Shown: piece by piece, positions 19,876-31,085 of the stretch
Layout of the letters: each line of letters starts with the position of its first letter
How positions within the stretch are numbered: the first letter of the stretch is position 1
Origin: an uncultured SAR86 cluster bacterium
GTDB taxonomy: Bacteria; Pseudomonadota; Gammaproteobacteria; Magnimaribacterales; D2472
DNA length: 64,000 bases
Assembly (NCBI GenBank): GCA_943788515.1
Contig: CALSQM010000010.1
Coordinates: forward strand, 1 to 64,000
Direction of reading: 5' to 3'
Position numbers and translations under genes: made by a program
The notes under the pieces: model-generated
Told to the model about the DNA's origin: nothing
The model's input: the letters and a program-made list of their open reading frames with translations, nothing else
The model's database searches: none

Positions 19876-20403
19876 TTATATTTGCTCAATTCCGTATTTA
19901 ATATCAAGAGTTGCTTTGTCGATTGTTGATTTTATAGCCGTAAGCAAGAATAAACCTACAATTGAAATAAATAGGCCTGTCATTGTTGGTAACGTAGCTT
20001 TTGCAATGCCTGAAGCCATAGCTCGTGCATTTCCTGTACCTGTTATAGCCATTATATCAAAGACCTCAATCATTCCTGTAACAGTGCCAAGAAGCCCAAG
20101 AAGCGGACATAAAGCAATTAAACCCTGAATTAATAGAAGATTTCTATTAGCTGCTACATTAATAACAGAGATATTTTTTGATTTAATTTTATTTAGAATC
20201 CAGGCATTAACATCTTTGTATGAGGAAACTTCCTTATAGGAAATATCTGATAAGTCTTTTAATTCAGAAATATAGAAAAAAAGCCTTTCTATTAAAAGAG
20301 TAGTCATTACTATTGCCAATACAAACAAAACAATAATTACTGGCCCGCCCCTATCAAAAAAATCAAATAGAGATGTGAAAGGTAGGGCGAGGTAATAAAA
20401 CAT
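19876..20403 (-). CDS. exbB: ExbB/TolQ/MotA-family proton channel protein
   Basis: A 175-residue integral membrane protein. The C-terminal hairpin carries LLGLLGTVTGMIEVFD and ASGIAKATLPTMTGLF, the conserved channel helices of ExbB/TolQ. It is the shorter of two ExbB-type genes in the operon, as in TonB2 systems. Its ATG overlaps the stop of the longer one (TAATG). Confidence 0.9.
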   Translation of the reverse strand: MFYYLALPFTSLFDFFDRGGPVIIVLFVLAIVMTTLLIERLFFYISELKDLSDISYKEVSSYKDVNAWILNKIKSKNISVINVAANRNLLLIQGLIALCPLLGLLGTVTGMIEVFDIMAITGTGNARAMASGIAKATLPTMTGLFISIVGLFLLTAIKSTIDKATLDIKYGIEQI

Positions 20404-21764
20404 TACTTTTTAATAGAAACTAATGCCAAAAGACCAATTGCTTGCTCTTCATAAATTTGTGAAATAGCTCTACTTCTTGAATCAAGAATATTATGAACAA
20501 AAAGTAATGGTACTGCTGCAATTAAACCAAGCATAGTAGTTACTAGTGCTTGTGAAATTCCACCAGCCATAAGCTTAGGATCTCCTGTTCCAAATAGTGT
20601 AATGGCTTGGAAGGTTTCAATCATTCCTATAACTGTACCTAAAAGGCCCAATAAAGGAGCAACTGCTGCTAAAAGCTTAATAACACTTAAGTTCTTCTCA
20701 AGCGGAGGTGTCGCCTTGGCCAATATATCTTCAAGTTGAGATTCTAAATCCTCAGGATTATTTCCAGAATATTTAGAGTAGATACTATTTAATTTTCCTA
20801 AGATGGAGTCTTCTGAAAAATTATTAGTTTCAAGTTCTTTGTTTATTGATTTAGATTCTTCGTCCAAGAATTTGAATCTTAGAACTCCCATAGTTAAACC
20901 TAAAATAAGAATTATTATAATAACGTAACCTACAAAGCCACCCGCATTAATTCTTTCAAGCCATGTATCTCTGTCTATTAGTTTTGTTAATAAAGAGCCT
21001 CTTGTTGGATCAATAAAAACTTCTCTATAATCATCAGAGTTTTGTAATTTCTTAACTGATCTTCTGATGGATCTTTCTGGTTGTTTTGCTAAGTATTCTA
21101 AAAGGTTTTGTTCAGCAACAAGATTTAAATAATCCCCATTAGATACAGAGTTAAAAACACCTATTCGCATTACATCCTGATTAACTAGTTCACCAGATTT
21201 AGTAAGAATGTCAGCATTATAAGATTTAACTTTACCACTTTGGTTAAGCTCATTAAGAATCTCATACCATAGCCTTTCAAGCTCTTCAGTAGTTGGTAAG
21301 TCTAGACTCTTTCTTTCTGCAAGGTCTCCTAAGAATTCTATACGGTCTGGAAATTCAATATTTGTTAAGGACAACATAAACTGACCCTTTGACTCACCAG
21401 CAGTCTGTCTAACAATACCAAAAAGCTCACCAAAAGACCCAAGTTTTAATGTTAATTGCTCCTCAAGATCAGATAGTTCAGCATCATTATCCTCATATTC
21501 CTTAGTTAGCCTTTCGCTTCTTCTTTCTTCAAGAGTAAGCTTGTACTTCATATTGTCTAATAAGGATTGCTGTTTATTTTTATCAGAAAGAAATTTATTA
21601 AGTCTTGCCCTATCCTCTTTAGCTCTAATAGAGGCTGTTGTTTTAACAGATTCAACAAGAAGATCTAAGTCTGTTATAACTGGCTCCGTAATGGGAGCAG
21701 GATCAGCATCCTGGGCATTCAGTGCAAAAATTAAAAAAGGTAATAAATATAATTTTTTATTCAT
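20403..21764 (-). CDS. ttpC: TtpC-like ExbB-family protein with periplasmic extension
   Basis: A 453-residue protein: a signal peptide, a coiled-coil periplasmic domain of about 250 residues, then an ExbB-type membrane domain with LLGLLGTVIGMIETFQ and GGISQALVTTMLGLIAAVPLL. This architecture is that of TtpC, the extra component needed by Vibrio TonB2 systems. Its ATG overlaps the DUF3450 gene stop by 8 bases. The symbol is by analogy with Vibrio. Confidence 0.85.
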   Translation of the reverse strand: MNKKLYLLPFLIFALNAQDADPAPITEPVITDLDLLVESVKTTASIRAKEDRARLNKFLSDKNKQQSLLDNMKYKLTLEERRSERLTKEYEDNDAELSDLEEQLTLKLGSFGELFGIVRQTAGESKGQFMLSLTNIEFPDRIEFLGDLAERKSLDLPTTEELERLWYEILNELNQSGKVKSYNADILTKSGELVNQDVMRIGVFNSVSNGDYLNLVAEQNLLEYLAKQPERSIRRSVKKLQNSDDYREVFIDPTRGSLLTKLIDRDTWLERINAGGFVGYVIIIILILGLTMGVLRFKFLDEESKSINKELETNNFSEDSILGKLNSIYSKYSGNNPEDLESQLEDILAKATPPLEKNLSVIKLLAAVAPLLGLLGTVIGMIETFQAITLFGTGDPKLMAGGISQALVTTMLGLIAAVPLLFVHNILDSRSRAISQIYEEQAIGLLALVSIKK

Positions 21765-22531
21765 TTGAATCTCTGTATAAAGGTATTTTAATTAACGCTG
21801 GTGGCGCCTGTTTAGATGCAATTTTTAAGGCATCTCCTGTTGCTCTTCTAATTGAAGAAGAGGCTTTCATATACGATGATGCTTGAGTATCCCAGTAACC
21901 GCCTTTGTTTCCATCAACAGTTAGATAGGTTAAGGCTATTCTGCCCACTCTTAAGAAATCAGCACTAGTTTCAACGCCATCAATAAGAATGTTATCTCTA
22001 TAGGTCTCAATTGTTCTTCCATACTCAAGCTCAGTTTTGTAAGCCTCAGTAATAAGCCTAAATTTTTCAGAGGTAGAAATATCCCCTCTATCCATTGTAT
22101 TTTTTAAGTTTTGAACTCTTGTTGATCTTTCTGTCATTAAAAAAGGTAGGTCTAATAAAATAAAATTTTCTAAACCTTCAATCATTTTGAGCATGAGAGG
22201 AACTATTCTTTGGTTAGTTTTATCAAGTTCATCTATTTTTAAAATAATATTTTCAATCTCTTCGATCTGAGAATTTATTATTTTTTGAACTTGATCATTA
22301 TAAAGCTTCAGCGACTCAAATTCTTTAGTAGTCGACTGGTAATCAGCTAATAAAATTCTGGTAGTCTCATCTAGTTTTACGATTTGCTCTTGAGTCAATC
22401 CTGATTTTTCAATACTCTTTGTAGAAACTGCAACTGACTCAGTAACAGGATTTATATCTTCAACTGCTTGGTCTTGTCCGATAGCAAATAAAGAGAAAAA
22501 CAGGGGCGTGATTAATATTAATTTTATTCAT
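21757..22531 (-). pseudogene. DUF3450-family secreted coiled-coil protein, start frameshifted
   Basis: The main frame (22398-21757) encodes 213 residues of coiled coil typical of DUF3450, the first gene of TonB2/TtpC operons. It has no ATG and could only start at TTG. The missing N-terminus is visible upstream: an ATG at 22531 followed, after removing one A from the run at about 22521-22524, by a clean signal peptide (hydrophobic run ending FFSLFAIGQDQ) continuing into the main frame. The intact protein would be about 257 residues, periplasmic. Confidence 0.75.
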
Positions 22532-22555
22532 AATTGTGCATGATTTTAATATAAA

Positions 22556-22578
22556 AGGGAGACCAATGTCTCCCTTTT
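22556..22578 (-). terminator. Rho-independent terminator after the first TonB receptor
   Basis: A perfect 7-base-pair stem (GGGAGAC/GTCTCCC, four-base loop) flanked by A and T runs, lying 25-45 bases beyond the receptor stop and just before the DUF3450 start. On the minus strand the stem is followed by TTTTAT. It separates the receptor from the TonB operon. Confidence 0.75.
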
Positions 22579-22600
22579 ATAAGTTAATTTAACTAAGTTC

Positions 22601-25600
22601 TTAGAACTTCATTTGATATGCTATATATGCACTTGGTCCAAATCTAGGATATCTAAATGAGTTGAAGCCATATGGATAGAAAGAACTACCATTATCATAT
22701 GCTAAGTCACTATCTGGTATAGCATCAAACAAGTTATTAATTGTAAATGATACAAATGAATCTTGAGTAATGTCATAACCTACAGCAACGTTGGTATCAA
22801 AGTAAGGACTACCAACTGTTCCATCTGAGAAGTTCATGTGACCAATTCTAAGAACAGATGCGCTTGCACTCCAGTCACCTCTTGACCAACCCATTCTCAT
22901 GGACTGTCTAGATCTTGGTGTATATGAATTGTTCATATAGCTTACTAAGTGGATCACCAACATCTTCAGCATACTTCATATCTATTTGGTTTGTATTATG
23001 TAATACTAAATGAGAAATCTCCAGCTGCATCTGTAACCCATCTGTAGCTTATTGAAGTATCAACACCTATGAATTCTTGACCAGCAATATTTACTGGTGT
23101 TTCATAAAGCGCTGATATACTACCTTCAGCAAGAACATTCGCAGTTCCATTTCCATTAGCATCCACAGGAGTAAAGTCTCTTCCACCCCTTACAATGCTG
23201 TCATAAACTTGCTGACAGTATGAATCAGGGTAGTTTAGCAAAAGCGTTTAATGTATCGCCATTTTCTCTTGCTCTACAAACAGCCTCATCTCTAACAATT
23301 GTAGTTAGGTCTTTAGTTGAAACAATATCATTTAACTGAATATGGAAAGCATCGAAATGTTATAGCTAACCTATCTACTGGCTCCCATACAAAACCTATA
23401 GAGTATGAGTCACCTTCTTCTTCTTTAAGATTTAAGTTACCTGTTGTAACACCATCGATATTGTTTATGCCGTATTGAGCTCCACAAGCAGCACCAGTTT
23501 GACCAAAGTCACCAGATGCATAACATTGATAATAATCAATTTCACTAGCAAAGAATCTTCTTTCTCCAACAAATGAATATGGTAAATCTGGAGCTTTGAA
23601 TGACTCAGACCATGAACCTCTTAGCAAGAAGTTGTCTGCAGGTCTCCATTCAAATGAAGCACCCATAGTTTTTCTGTCAACGTTAACTTTATCAGCATCA
23701 TATTCATCAAGACGAGATGATACGTTTATTTGGAAAGTTTCAGTAAGTGGAATGTTGAATTCAACACCAAAAGCAGTTCTGTCTCTTTCACCACCACCGT
23801 CAACACCACCAATACCCCATAATAGGCCATCTTTGTTAGCTTGACTTAATTGAACGTCATAACCTTTAGTTTGATGCTCAACAACAGCAGCAAAAGATAA
23901 AGGACCATAAGGTAATTGCATTAGTTCACCAGTAATACTAGCTTGTAATAATTCTGAGAATGCATTTGCAGGCTCAACATTATCAACTCTTAAAGCTTCT
24001 AAATCTGCAGAACTTTGTGTGTTTAGATAAAAATCCCAGTTGTAGCAGTTTGGTTGGTCGAAAATATGCTGAGTAACCATACCAGCCGTAAGTATCAACC
24101 GCTTCTCCATTTGAAGGATCTCCATCTATTAAATCATTAGAGTTTAGAACACACTGATTGCCCCATCCGTCAACTCCACCAATATTATGGATTTTGTCGT
24201 ACATAGCTGAAGCTAAGAAGTTTCTACCAGTTGAAACTACATCATATGTATTATCTGTATAAGAGATATCCCACTCGTAACCATTAGATAGAACGCCTCT
24301 AAAACCAATATCCATAGTAGTTGTATCTTCTTCATAAGATGTTCCTCTTACAGCATTGGTGAAGATTTTTTGTATTCTAAAGTCCATCATTGCAGCTGCA
24401 CCGCCAGCATTTGGCTGACCAGCTGGAACACCATAGTTTTGCGTGTATTGAGTACCGTACTGCTGAGGACCAGCTACCCACACAAATGGTGTGAATAAGT
24501 TATCCAAAACACCGTCAGTATTAGTCTCTAGATGCACAATTTTTGCATACATTTCAACTTTATCATTGATTTCATATGTTCCTGAAAGATATACAGAAGC
24601 TCTGTCTCTGTAGTTTGTTAGAGAACCGTTAGAACTTGTGTCTTGACCACAATATGAACCAAAGAATGAAGTGCCAGCATAGGTAGCATGCTCTTCAGGT
24701 GTTGCTAATGTGTATCCAGGATCTGCTTGTTCACAAGTTGCGCCTAATGATTGCCCTGTGTTTAGATCAATTAATTGCTGAGGATGAATATGTAATGCGT
24801 AGTAATACTGATCTCTAATTAGCAATCCTCTTGAAGGAATTTGTCTTCCAGGTCTAGCATCTAAATAGCTATCATGCTCACTTCTACTTGCAACAGGAAC
24901 TTCTTCGTCTTGTCTGTACTCAAGTGCATATGTGTATGCAAATCTATCACCGAATCCACCACCAGCGAATTCAACATTAATTGATTCACCACCAGTACCT
25001 GATCCAATTCCGCTACCAGCAACAACTCTTAGAGTTCTATCTTCTAAGCCATCTACTAATATGATGTTCACAACACCAGCAACAGCATCAGAACCGTAGA
25101 TAGATGATGCGCCAGATGTTAAGACTTCAATTCTTTCTACAGCAGCTAAAGGAATAGATGCGTAGTTAAAAGATGCAGACTCTCCATTATATGGGAATGG
25201 GTAGTCAGCTGTTCTTTTACCATTAACAAGCACAAGAGTCCTACCAGGACCAAAGTCTCTTAAGTTAATTGGCTGAAGTGATCCGTTAAAACCAGCTTGG
25301 AAGTTTTCACCATTTACTGAACCAGTATTTTGAGTAAGGTTGCTAACTGCATCAAATACAGTTTGGAAGCCTTGGGCTCTAATATCGTCTTTAGTAATAG
25401 TTATTAAAGGAGTAGCTCCTTCAATGTCTGTTCTTTTAATTCTTGAACCAGTAACACTTACTCGTCCTAGATCTTGTGAATCACCTGAAGCTTCGGTAGC
25501 TTCGCTGTCATCACTAGTATCAACAGTTGTTTCTGCTACAGTTGTTTCAACAACAGCTTCTTGAGCTGGCGCTGCAACAGGCGCAGATGTCATATCTTCT

Positions 25601-25671
25601 CCTGGATTGTCAGCAAAAACTAAGCCAACAGTTAAGAAAGAAAATATAGTTAAATATTTAAAATTATTCAT
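22601..25671 (-). pseudogene. TonB-dependent outer-membrane receptor broken by five frameshifts
   Basis: The N-terminal frame (start 25671, signal peptide ending GLVFADNPGE) carries a plug domain with SVTGSRIKRTDI and a TLVLVNGKRTADYP segment, then barrel strands to about 24070. The barrel continues in other frames at 24085-23357, 23355-23235, 23241-23000, about 22998-22935 and 22972-22601, ending in a C-terminal aromatic FGPSAYIAYQMKF-type strand. Removing one base near 24062, 23354, 23234, 23000 and 22931 restores one protein of about 1021 residues. It would import a large substrate using the adjacent TonB2 complex. It is divergent from a secreted S9 peptidase gene, which suggests peptide use. 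Confidence 0.85.
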
Positions 25672-25907
25672 AGCATATCCCCATATGATTATGTTAAACA
25701 CACAGCTTTATGCCGTGTAGTAGATGAAATATACATAAATAGTAGATATTTGTATACATTTTTAGTTATTTAATTATTTTTGATTAAAACGTATATTTTT
25801 TAGCACAAAATATGGAATTTTTGTTCATGTAAAGGTAACTTTACATAAATTTAATGATACTATTATTGTAAAACCATAAATGTATATATTCTTAAAGGTA
25901 CTAAATT

Positions 25908-28001
25908 ATGTATAAACTATTTAAATTAAACTTAAACCAAATGATAAAAGGCTTCTCATTTGCAGTATTTGCGCTTGCTATTTCAACATTCTCAATGGAT
26001 GCATCAGCTAAAGATGGGATGATACCTATAGAAAAACTTGTCTGTTACGGACAAGGATCCAGTTATCAACTATCTCCATCGGGCAACTTTATAGCAACTA
26101 TGGTTTCAACAAAGGAAAATGTTTGCGAAATTAAAGATGATACTATGCAAGAGGAAATGTCTTCTGGAAGAGTTCTGGTTGTAACAGATTTAAGAACTAT
26201 GGAACCTAAAGTATTATCAGGAACCACCGCAGGCTCTGCTGTTGCATCATTTTCTTGGTTAAATGATGACCAGCTATTAGTTACGACTGACGCAAGAAGA
26301 GGATATGATGGCTATAGCTTGTATACTATAAATAAAGATGGAAGTAATACCAAAAGATTAATAGAAGCTAAAGATTTTAAATCTAAAGCAGGTATCCAGG
26401 TCCCTTTTCTTGAGGGTATTTACCAAAAATTCCCTAACAAAATATTAATTAGTATTAACAGGCAAAGTGTTGTTTATAAAAATAGAGATTTATATTGGTT
26501 AGATTTAACTACTAAAAAAACCTCTTTAGTTGCAAGAGTACCCTCACTTCCTGCTAACGAAACATTTGCTGGCTGGGAGCTCGATTGGAATGGGGTTCCA
26601 AAAGGTTTTTCAACTTATGATTCAGAAGGCCCTGATATGGGCTTGGTAAACTCTTTTTATCTATTTGATTCAAAAAATAATTCATATGAAAAAATTGCCT
26701 CATGTCGACATCAGGAAGCTTGTTTTATGCCTCTTGGTTTTGATATTGATAACAAAACAATTTTAGGAGTTGGTCAAGCTGTTCTTCCGGATGGCTCTAT
26801 TTTAGACGAAACAGATACCAATGCTATGTGGGCATGGGATTCTGAAAGTAGAGAATATACTGAGATGATATATCATGATCCAGACTTTGATATCTCAAGT
26901 CCAATGCACGGTGATAACACTGTCAGCCTATGGTTTGAATCAGATGGTTCAGATTTATATGGTTTCTCTTATGAGGCTGCTAAGACTGAAAAAGTATACT
27001 TTAATAACTATTTTGCATCTGTTGAAAAATCACTTGCAGGTGCCTTTCCTGGCTACGAAATTTCAATTGCAGATTGGAGTAAGGATTTAACAAAATTTGT
27101 TGTTTATGCTGGGAATGAAAAAGATCCAGGTGGGGTCTATTTCTTTGATGTCTCAAAAGGATCATTATCAGAAATCACTCAATATGCTCCATGGCTAAAA
27201 GATTACAATTTAGCTTCAACAGAACCATTTACCTATACGGCAAGAGATGGGCTTAAATTACATGGATATTTAACGCTTCCAGTAGACTATAAAAAAGGAG
27301 ATAAAATCCCATTTATTCTTCACCCTCATGGTGGACCTAATGCTAGAGATAAATTTGGTTACAATCCAGAGGTTCAGTTTTATGCATCAAGAGGATATGG
27401 AGTTATCCAACCTAATTATAGAGGATCAACCGGCTTTGGAAGATCAGAAATGATTCTCGCTAATCATGAAATGGGTAAAACCATGCAAACTGATAAATAT
27501 GATGCATTGTTCTGGGCAAGAGATAAAGGCTATGTTGATATGGATAAGGTCTGTCTATCTGGTGCGAGTTATGGCGGCTATGCTGCAATGCACGCAGCCA
27601 CAAAAATGCCAGGTATGTTTAATTGTATAGTCACATATGTTGGGACTTTCGACTTGGTTAGTAAAGATTTACGTGGCCTAAGATGGAGTGAAGTTGGTAT
27701 GCCTATGGAGTACATAGAAAAAGGAAATCCTGATATTGAAGAAGATTATGCAAACCTCTATGACAATAGCCCAATATTTTTTGTAGAGAATGTTACAGAA
27801 CCTGTCTTAATTATCACTGGCAGAAGAGATAATCAAGTAAGGTTTCAAGAAACTGTAGACATGGTAAATGAGTTTCAAAAGCATGGTGTTGATTATGAGT
27901 ACATAATTAAGGGAGACGAAGGTCATGGCTTCAGAAGCGAAACTGCAAGACTTGAACTATTTAAGGACTATGAGAAATTCTTAAGCAAGCATCTTAACTA
28001 A
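25908..28001 (+). CDS. Secreted S9-family (prolyl oligopeptidase-like) serine peptidase
   Basis: A 697-residue enzyme. A signal peptide (core [15 protein letters not shown], end near DASAKDG) precedes a seven-bladed propeller region and a C-terminal alpha/beta hydrolase domain. The nucleophile Ser is in GASYGGYAA at about residue 554; Asp in GRRDNQVRF and His in GDEGHGF complete the triad. It is of the acylaminoacyl-peptidase/DPP type and trims oligopeptides in the periplasm. The ATG at 25908 follows an AAAGG site; an in-frame ATG at 25941 would give a more compact leader. It is divergent from the first TonB receptor. Confidence 0.88.
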   Translation: MYKLFKLNLNQMIKGFSFAVFALAISTFSMDASAKDGMIPIEKLVCYGQGSSYQLSPSGNFIATMVSTKENVCEIKDDTMQEEMSSGRVLVVTDLRTMEPKVLSGTTAGSAVASFSWLNDDQLLVTTDARRGYDGYSLYTINKDGSNTKRLIEAKDFKSKAGIQVPFLEGIYQKFPNKILISINRQSVVYKNRDLYWLDLTTKKTSLVARVPSLPANETFAGWELDWNGVPKGFSTYDSEGPDMGLVNSFYLFDSKNNSYEKIASCRHQEACFMPLGFDIDNKTILGVGQAVLPDGSILDETDTNAMWAWDSESREYTEMIYHDPDFDISSPMHGDNTVSLWFESDGSDLYGFSYEAAKTEKVYFNNYFASVEKSLAGAFPGYEISIADWSKDLTKFVVYAGNEKDPGGVYFFDVSKGSLSEITQYAPWLKDYNLASTEPFTYTARDGLKLHGYLTLPVDYKKGDKIPFILHPHGGPNARDKFGYNPEVQFYASRGYGVIQPNYRGSTGFGRSEMILANHEMGKTMQTDKYDALFWARDKGYVDMDKVCLSGASYGGYAAMHAATKMPGMFNCIVTYVGTFDLVSKDLRGLRWSEVGMPMEYIEKGNPDIEEDYANLYDNSPIFFVENVTEPVLIITGRRDNQVRFQETVDMVNEFQKHGVDYEYIIKGDEGHGFRSETARLELFKDYEKFLSKHLN

Positions 28002-29155
28002 AAACTAGCTATATCTGTTTGTTTTTGACCAAGTATTAAGGAATGCACATCGTGCGTTCCTTCATACGTATTCACCGCTTCTAAATTCATGCAGTGACGT
28101 ATTACATGATATTCATCACTAATTCCATTACCGCCATGAATGTCTCTAGCCTCTCTTGCTATATCAAGTCCTTTTTGGCAATTGTTTCTTTTAACAAGTG
28201 AAATCATTTCTGGCTTCATTTTATTATCATCAATAAGCCTGCCCACCCGAAGAGCACCTTGAAGGCCTAAAGCTATATCTGTTTGCATATTAGCAAGTTT
28301 CATTTGAACGAGTTGTTTTGAGGCAAGTGGTTTTCCAAATTGAACTCTGTCTAAGGTATATTCTAATGAAGCATTCCAGCAAAACTCTGCAGCGCCCATC
28401 GCACCCCATGCTATTCCATATCGAGCCATATTAAGGCAAGAAAACGGACCTTTAAAACTTTGAACCTCTGGTAAAACTTTATGATCAGAAACAAAAACGT
28501 CATCAAGAAAAATCTGCCCTGTAACAGAAGCCCTTAATGAAAACTTTCCTTCAAGCTTTGGGGTATTTAAACCATCAACTCCCCTATCAACTATGAAGCC
28601 TCTTAGAATGCCCTGCTCGTCCTTTGCCCAAATAATAAGAACATCAGCAATCGGTGAATTGGTTATCCAGGTTTTAGAGCCATTCAAGTTATAACCACCA
28701 TCTACTTTTTTGGCATTAGTCTTCATTGCACCAGGATCTGAACCTGCATCAGGCTCTGTTAGACCAAAGCACCCTATTAATTCACCCTTTGCCATTTGCG
28801 GTAGGTAAAATTCTTTCTGTTCTTCTGAGCCGAATTTATGAATAGCATGCATTGCTAATGATGTTTGAACACTAAAAGCAGATCTATAACTCGAGTCTAC
28901 TCTTTCAATCTCTCTAGCAATAAGTCCATAAGAAACATAATTAGTTCCAGCACATCCGTAACCATCTATAGGAGCTCCTAAAAAACCAAGCTGACCCATT
29001 TCTTTATAAATAGATTTATTAAATATTTCATTCCTATTGGCATCTAATATTCCTGGCATTAATTCTTTTTGACAATAGTCTCTCGCAGATTTTTGAATGC
29101 TAAGTTCTTCGTCAGTTAACTGGTCATCTAATAATAAAATATCTTGAATGGTCAT
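27998..29155 (-). CDS. gcdH: Glutaryl-CoA dehydrogenase-like acyl-CoA dehydrogenase
   Basis: A 385-residue flavoprotein. The C-terminal [18 protein letters not shown] motif with its catalytic Glu, and the preceding [20 protein letters not shown], are the hallmarks of glutaryl-CoA dehydrogenase rather than straight-chain enzymes. The FAD/substrate motif [16 protein letters not shown] lies in the middle. It converts glutaryl-CoA to crotonyl-CoA in lysine and tryptophan breakdown. It overlaps the peptidase gene tail-to-tail by four bases. Confidence 0.88.
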   Translation of the reverse strand: MTIQDILLLDDQLTDEELSIQKSARDYCQKELMPGILDANRNEIFNKSIYKEMGQLGFLGAPIDGYGCAGTNYVSYGLIAREIERVDSSYRSAFSVQTSLAMHAIHKFGSEEQKEFYLPQMAKGELIGCFGLTEPDAGSDPGAMKTNAKKVDGGYNLNGSKTWITNSPIADVLIIWAKDEQGILRGFIVDRGVDGLNTPKLEGKFSLRASVTGQIFLDDVFVSDHKVLPEVQSFKGPFSCLNMARYGIAWGAMGAAEFCWNASLEYTLDRVQFGKPLASKQLVQMKLANMQTDIALGLQGALRVGRLIDDNKMKPEMISLVKRNNCQKGLDIAREARDIHGGNGISDEYHVIRHCMNLEAVNTYEGTHDVHSLILGQKQTDIASF

Positions 29156-29158
29156 AAT

Positions 29159-29392
29159 TTATATCCTCTCAATTCTTATAATACCAAATCTTGGTGAAGA
29201 ATAAGTAATCGAATCTTTATCTAATTCGCTTTTAACAATTCTTATCATTTCAACACTGTTGCCACAAATAATAATCAGCGGAATCTCGCTTTGATATTGA
29301 TATACAAAATTAAGAATAATTCCTTCAACATCGAAATGTCTTTCCCCATGAAGATCTAGATGTGTAATACCCCTTTCTTGAAAAACGTTCAT
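29159..29392 (-). CDS. Small Smr-like domain protein
   Basis: A 77-residue protein with LDLHGERHFDVEGIILNF near the start and IPLIIICGNSVEM in the middle. This matches the DLHG and hydrophobic-strand-then-G pattern of Smr domains found at MutS2 C-termini and in standalone nucleases. It is shorter than typical Smr proteins, and the catalytic loop is divergent (CGNS rather than HGKG). It may bind or nick nucleic acid. It lies three bases upstream of gcdH. Confidence 0.55.
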   Translation of the reverse strand: MNVFQERGITHLDLHGERHFDVEGIILNFVYQYQSEIPLIIICGNSVEMIRIVKSELDKDSITYSSPRFGIIRIERI

Positions 29393-29430
29393 GAACTATT
29401 ATTACATTCCTAATTAATAAAATAAAAATA

Positions 29431-30012
29431 ATGGCTAAACTTCATTTTTTCTACTCAACAATGAATGCTGGAAAGTCTACATCACTCCTTCAATCTAATC
29501 ATAACTATTTAGAAAGTAACTTAGATACAATAATTTTTCTTCCTGATGAAACTAATAAGTCATCGAAAGGCCAGATAGTCTCAAGAATTGGATTAAAGGC
29601 CAAGGCCGTAATAGCTGATAAAGATTTTAATTTTATTGTGTACATTAAAAAAAATAAAACCTCAAAATTAAGTTGCATTCTTATCGATGAAGCTCAGTTT
29701 CTATCTAAAATTCAAATTAGGCAGCTTGGTGAAGTAGCGGATAAATTAAATATCCCAGTTATGTGCTATGGAATTAGAACTGACTTTAGAGGTGAGCTTT
29801 TTGAGGGCAGCTCTGAGCTTCTTGCTCTTGCAGATAACCTCATTGAATTAAAAACTATCTGTTATGACTGTGGAAGGAAAGCTACTATGGTTGTTAGAAT
29901 AGATAAAGATGGAGGAGTTGTTACTGAAGGTTCAAAAATACAGATTGGTGGAAATGATCAGTACACCCCAGTATGCAGAAAGCATTTTAGAAAAAGAACC
30001 AAACTAATATAA
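29431..30012 (+). CDS. tdk: Thymidine kinase (class II)
   Basis: A 193-residue enzyme. The P-loop is in YSTMNAGKSTSLL (residues 9-21), the DEAQF motif is near residue 86, and zinc-binding Cys pairs appear in CYDCGRKA and the C-terminal VCRKHF. It phosphorylates thymidine for salvage. Full length for the family. Confidence 0.95.
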   Translation: MAKLHFFYSTMNAGKSTSLLQSNHNYLESNLDTIIFLPDETNKSSKGQIVSRIGLKAKAVIADKDFNFIVYIKKNKTSKLSCILIDEAQFLSKIQIRQLGEVADKLNIPVMCYGIRTDFRGELFEGSSELLALADNLIELKTICYDCGRKATMVVRIDKDGGVVTEGSKIQIGGNDQYTPVCRKHFRKRTKLI

Positions 30013-30022
30013 AAGGAACACA

Positions 30023-31036
30023 ATGAACTACTTAAATACTCAATACCTTCTAGATAAGAGACCATCAGGAATGCCTGAAGATGACTGCTGGAAGCTTCAC
30101 CAAGAATCTATTACCTCCTTAGAAAAAAATGAAATTCTTATTGAGGTCAAGTATCTTTCAATTGATCCTTATATGAGAGGAAGAATGAATGAAGGAGCAT
30201 CATATGCGGCTCCAACAAAAATTGGTGAACCAATGGCAGGTGAGACTGTTGGTGTTGTGGTTGAGAGTAATTCAAATATATTTAAAGTAGGTGATAAAGT
30301 TTGCGCGCACATGGGGTGGCAAACATATATAAAAACGAAAGATACAAATCCAGTATTATTAAAAGTTCCGGAATCCTCAATACCCCTGTCTACGTATTTA
30401 GGAACTGTTGGTATGCCTGGCAGGACAGCTTACTTTGGACTTAATAGAGTAGGCAAACCAAAAGCTGGAGAAACATTAGTTGTTTCTGCAGCCTCAGGTG
30501 CAGTTGGAACTGTCGTGGGGCAGTTGGCAAAATCATATGGATTAAAAGTTATTGGTATCGCCGGTGGACCGGAAAAATGTTCCTTTGTTAAAGATGAGTT
30601 AGGTTTCGATGCGTGCGTTGATTACAAAGCTGGTAACTTAGTAGCTGATCTTGCAGACGCCTGCCCAAATGGTGTTGATATATATTTTGAAAATGTAGGT
30701 GGAGAAGTTACAAGAGCTATAGCTCCCCTTCTTAATAAAGGTTCAAGGGTTCCTGTTTGTGGTTTTATATCTCAATATAATGCAAAAGATATATTTGAAA
30801 CTGAGACTCCTTTTCACGTACTAGGAAAGCTTAACCCAAAACCAGTTCATAGATTTTTTGTTGTGACCGAATGGGCTGATGAATGGGATAAGGCAACAGA
30901 TGAAATATCAAAGCTTATTGAAAGCAATGATTTAATTTATCGAGAAACTATAACCAAAGGATTTGAGAATGCACCCCAGGCACTTAGAGATGTTTTGACT
31001 GGTAAAAACTTTGGCAAACAAATTATAGAAATCTAA
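30023..31036 (+). CDS. NADP-dependent MDR-family oxidoreductase (CurA/LTB4DH-like)
   Basis: A 337-residue zinc-independent medium-chain reductase. The N-terminal IDPYMRGRMNEGASYAAP and the nucleotide-binding VVSAASGAVGTVVGQLAK segment are typical of leukotriene-B4 dehydrogenase/CurA-type enone reductases. It would reduce alpha,beta-unsaturated ketones with NADPH. It is 10 bases after tdk and ends in a two-way terminator at about 31060. Confidence 0.85.
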   Translation: MNYLNTQYLLDKRPSGMPEDDCWKLHQESITSLEKNEILIEVKYLSIDPYMRGRMNEGASYAAPTKIGEPMAGETVGVVVESNSNIFKVGDKVCAHMGWQTYIKTKDTNPVLLKVPESSIPLSTYLGTVGMPGRTAYFGLNRVGKPKAGETLVVSAASGAVGTVVGQLAKSYGLKVIGIAGGPEKCSFVKDELGFDACVDYKAGNLVADLADACPNGVDIYFENVGGEVTRAIAPLLNKGSRVPVCGFISQYNAKDIFETETPFHVLGKLNPKPVHRFFVVTEWADEWDKATDEISKLIESNDLIYRETITKGFENAPQALRDVLTGKNFGKQIIEI

Positions 31037-31054
31037 TTTACCAAACTCCAGACG

Positions 31055-31085
31055 AAAAAAAACAGAGGCTAGCTCTGTCTTTTTA
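31055..31085. terminator. Bidirectional Rho-independent terminator
   Basis: Stem ACAGAG/CTCTGT (31062-31067 with 31073-31078), five-base loop, eight A on the left and CTTTTT on the right. It can end both the oxidoreductase transcript (plus) and the candidate small RNA (minus). Confidence 0.75.

Noticed and set aside
22601-25671. Several short independent genes in the region of the first TonB receptor
   Set aside because: The pieces are consecutive parts of one receptor and join cleanly after removing single bases.
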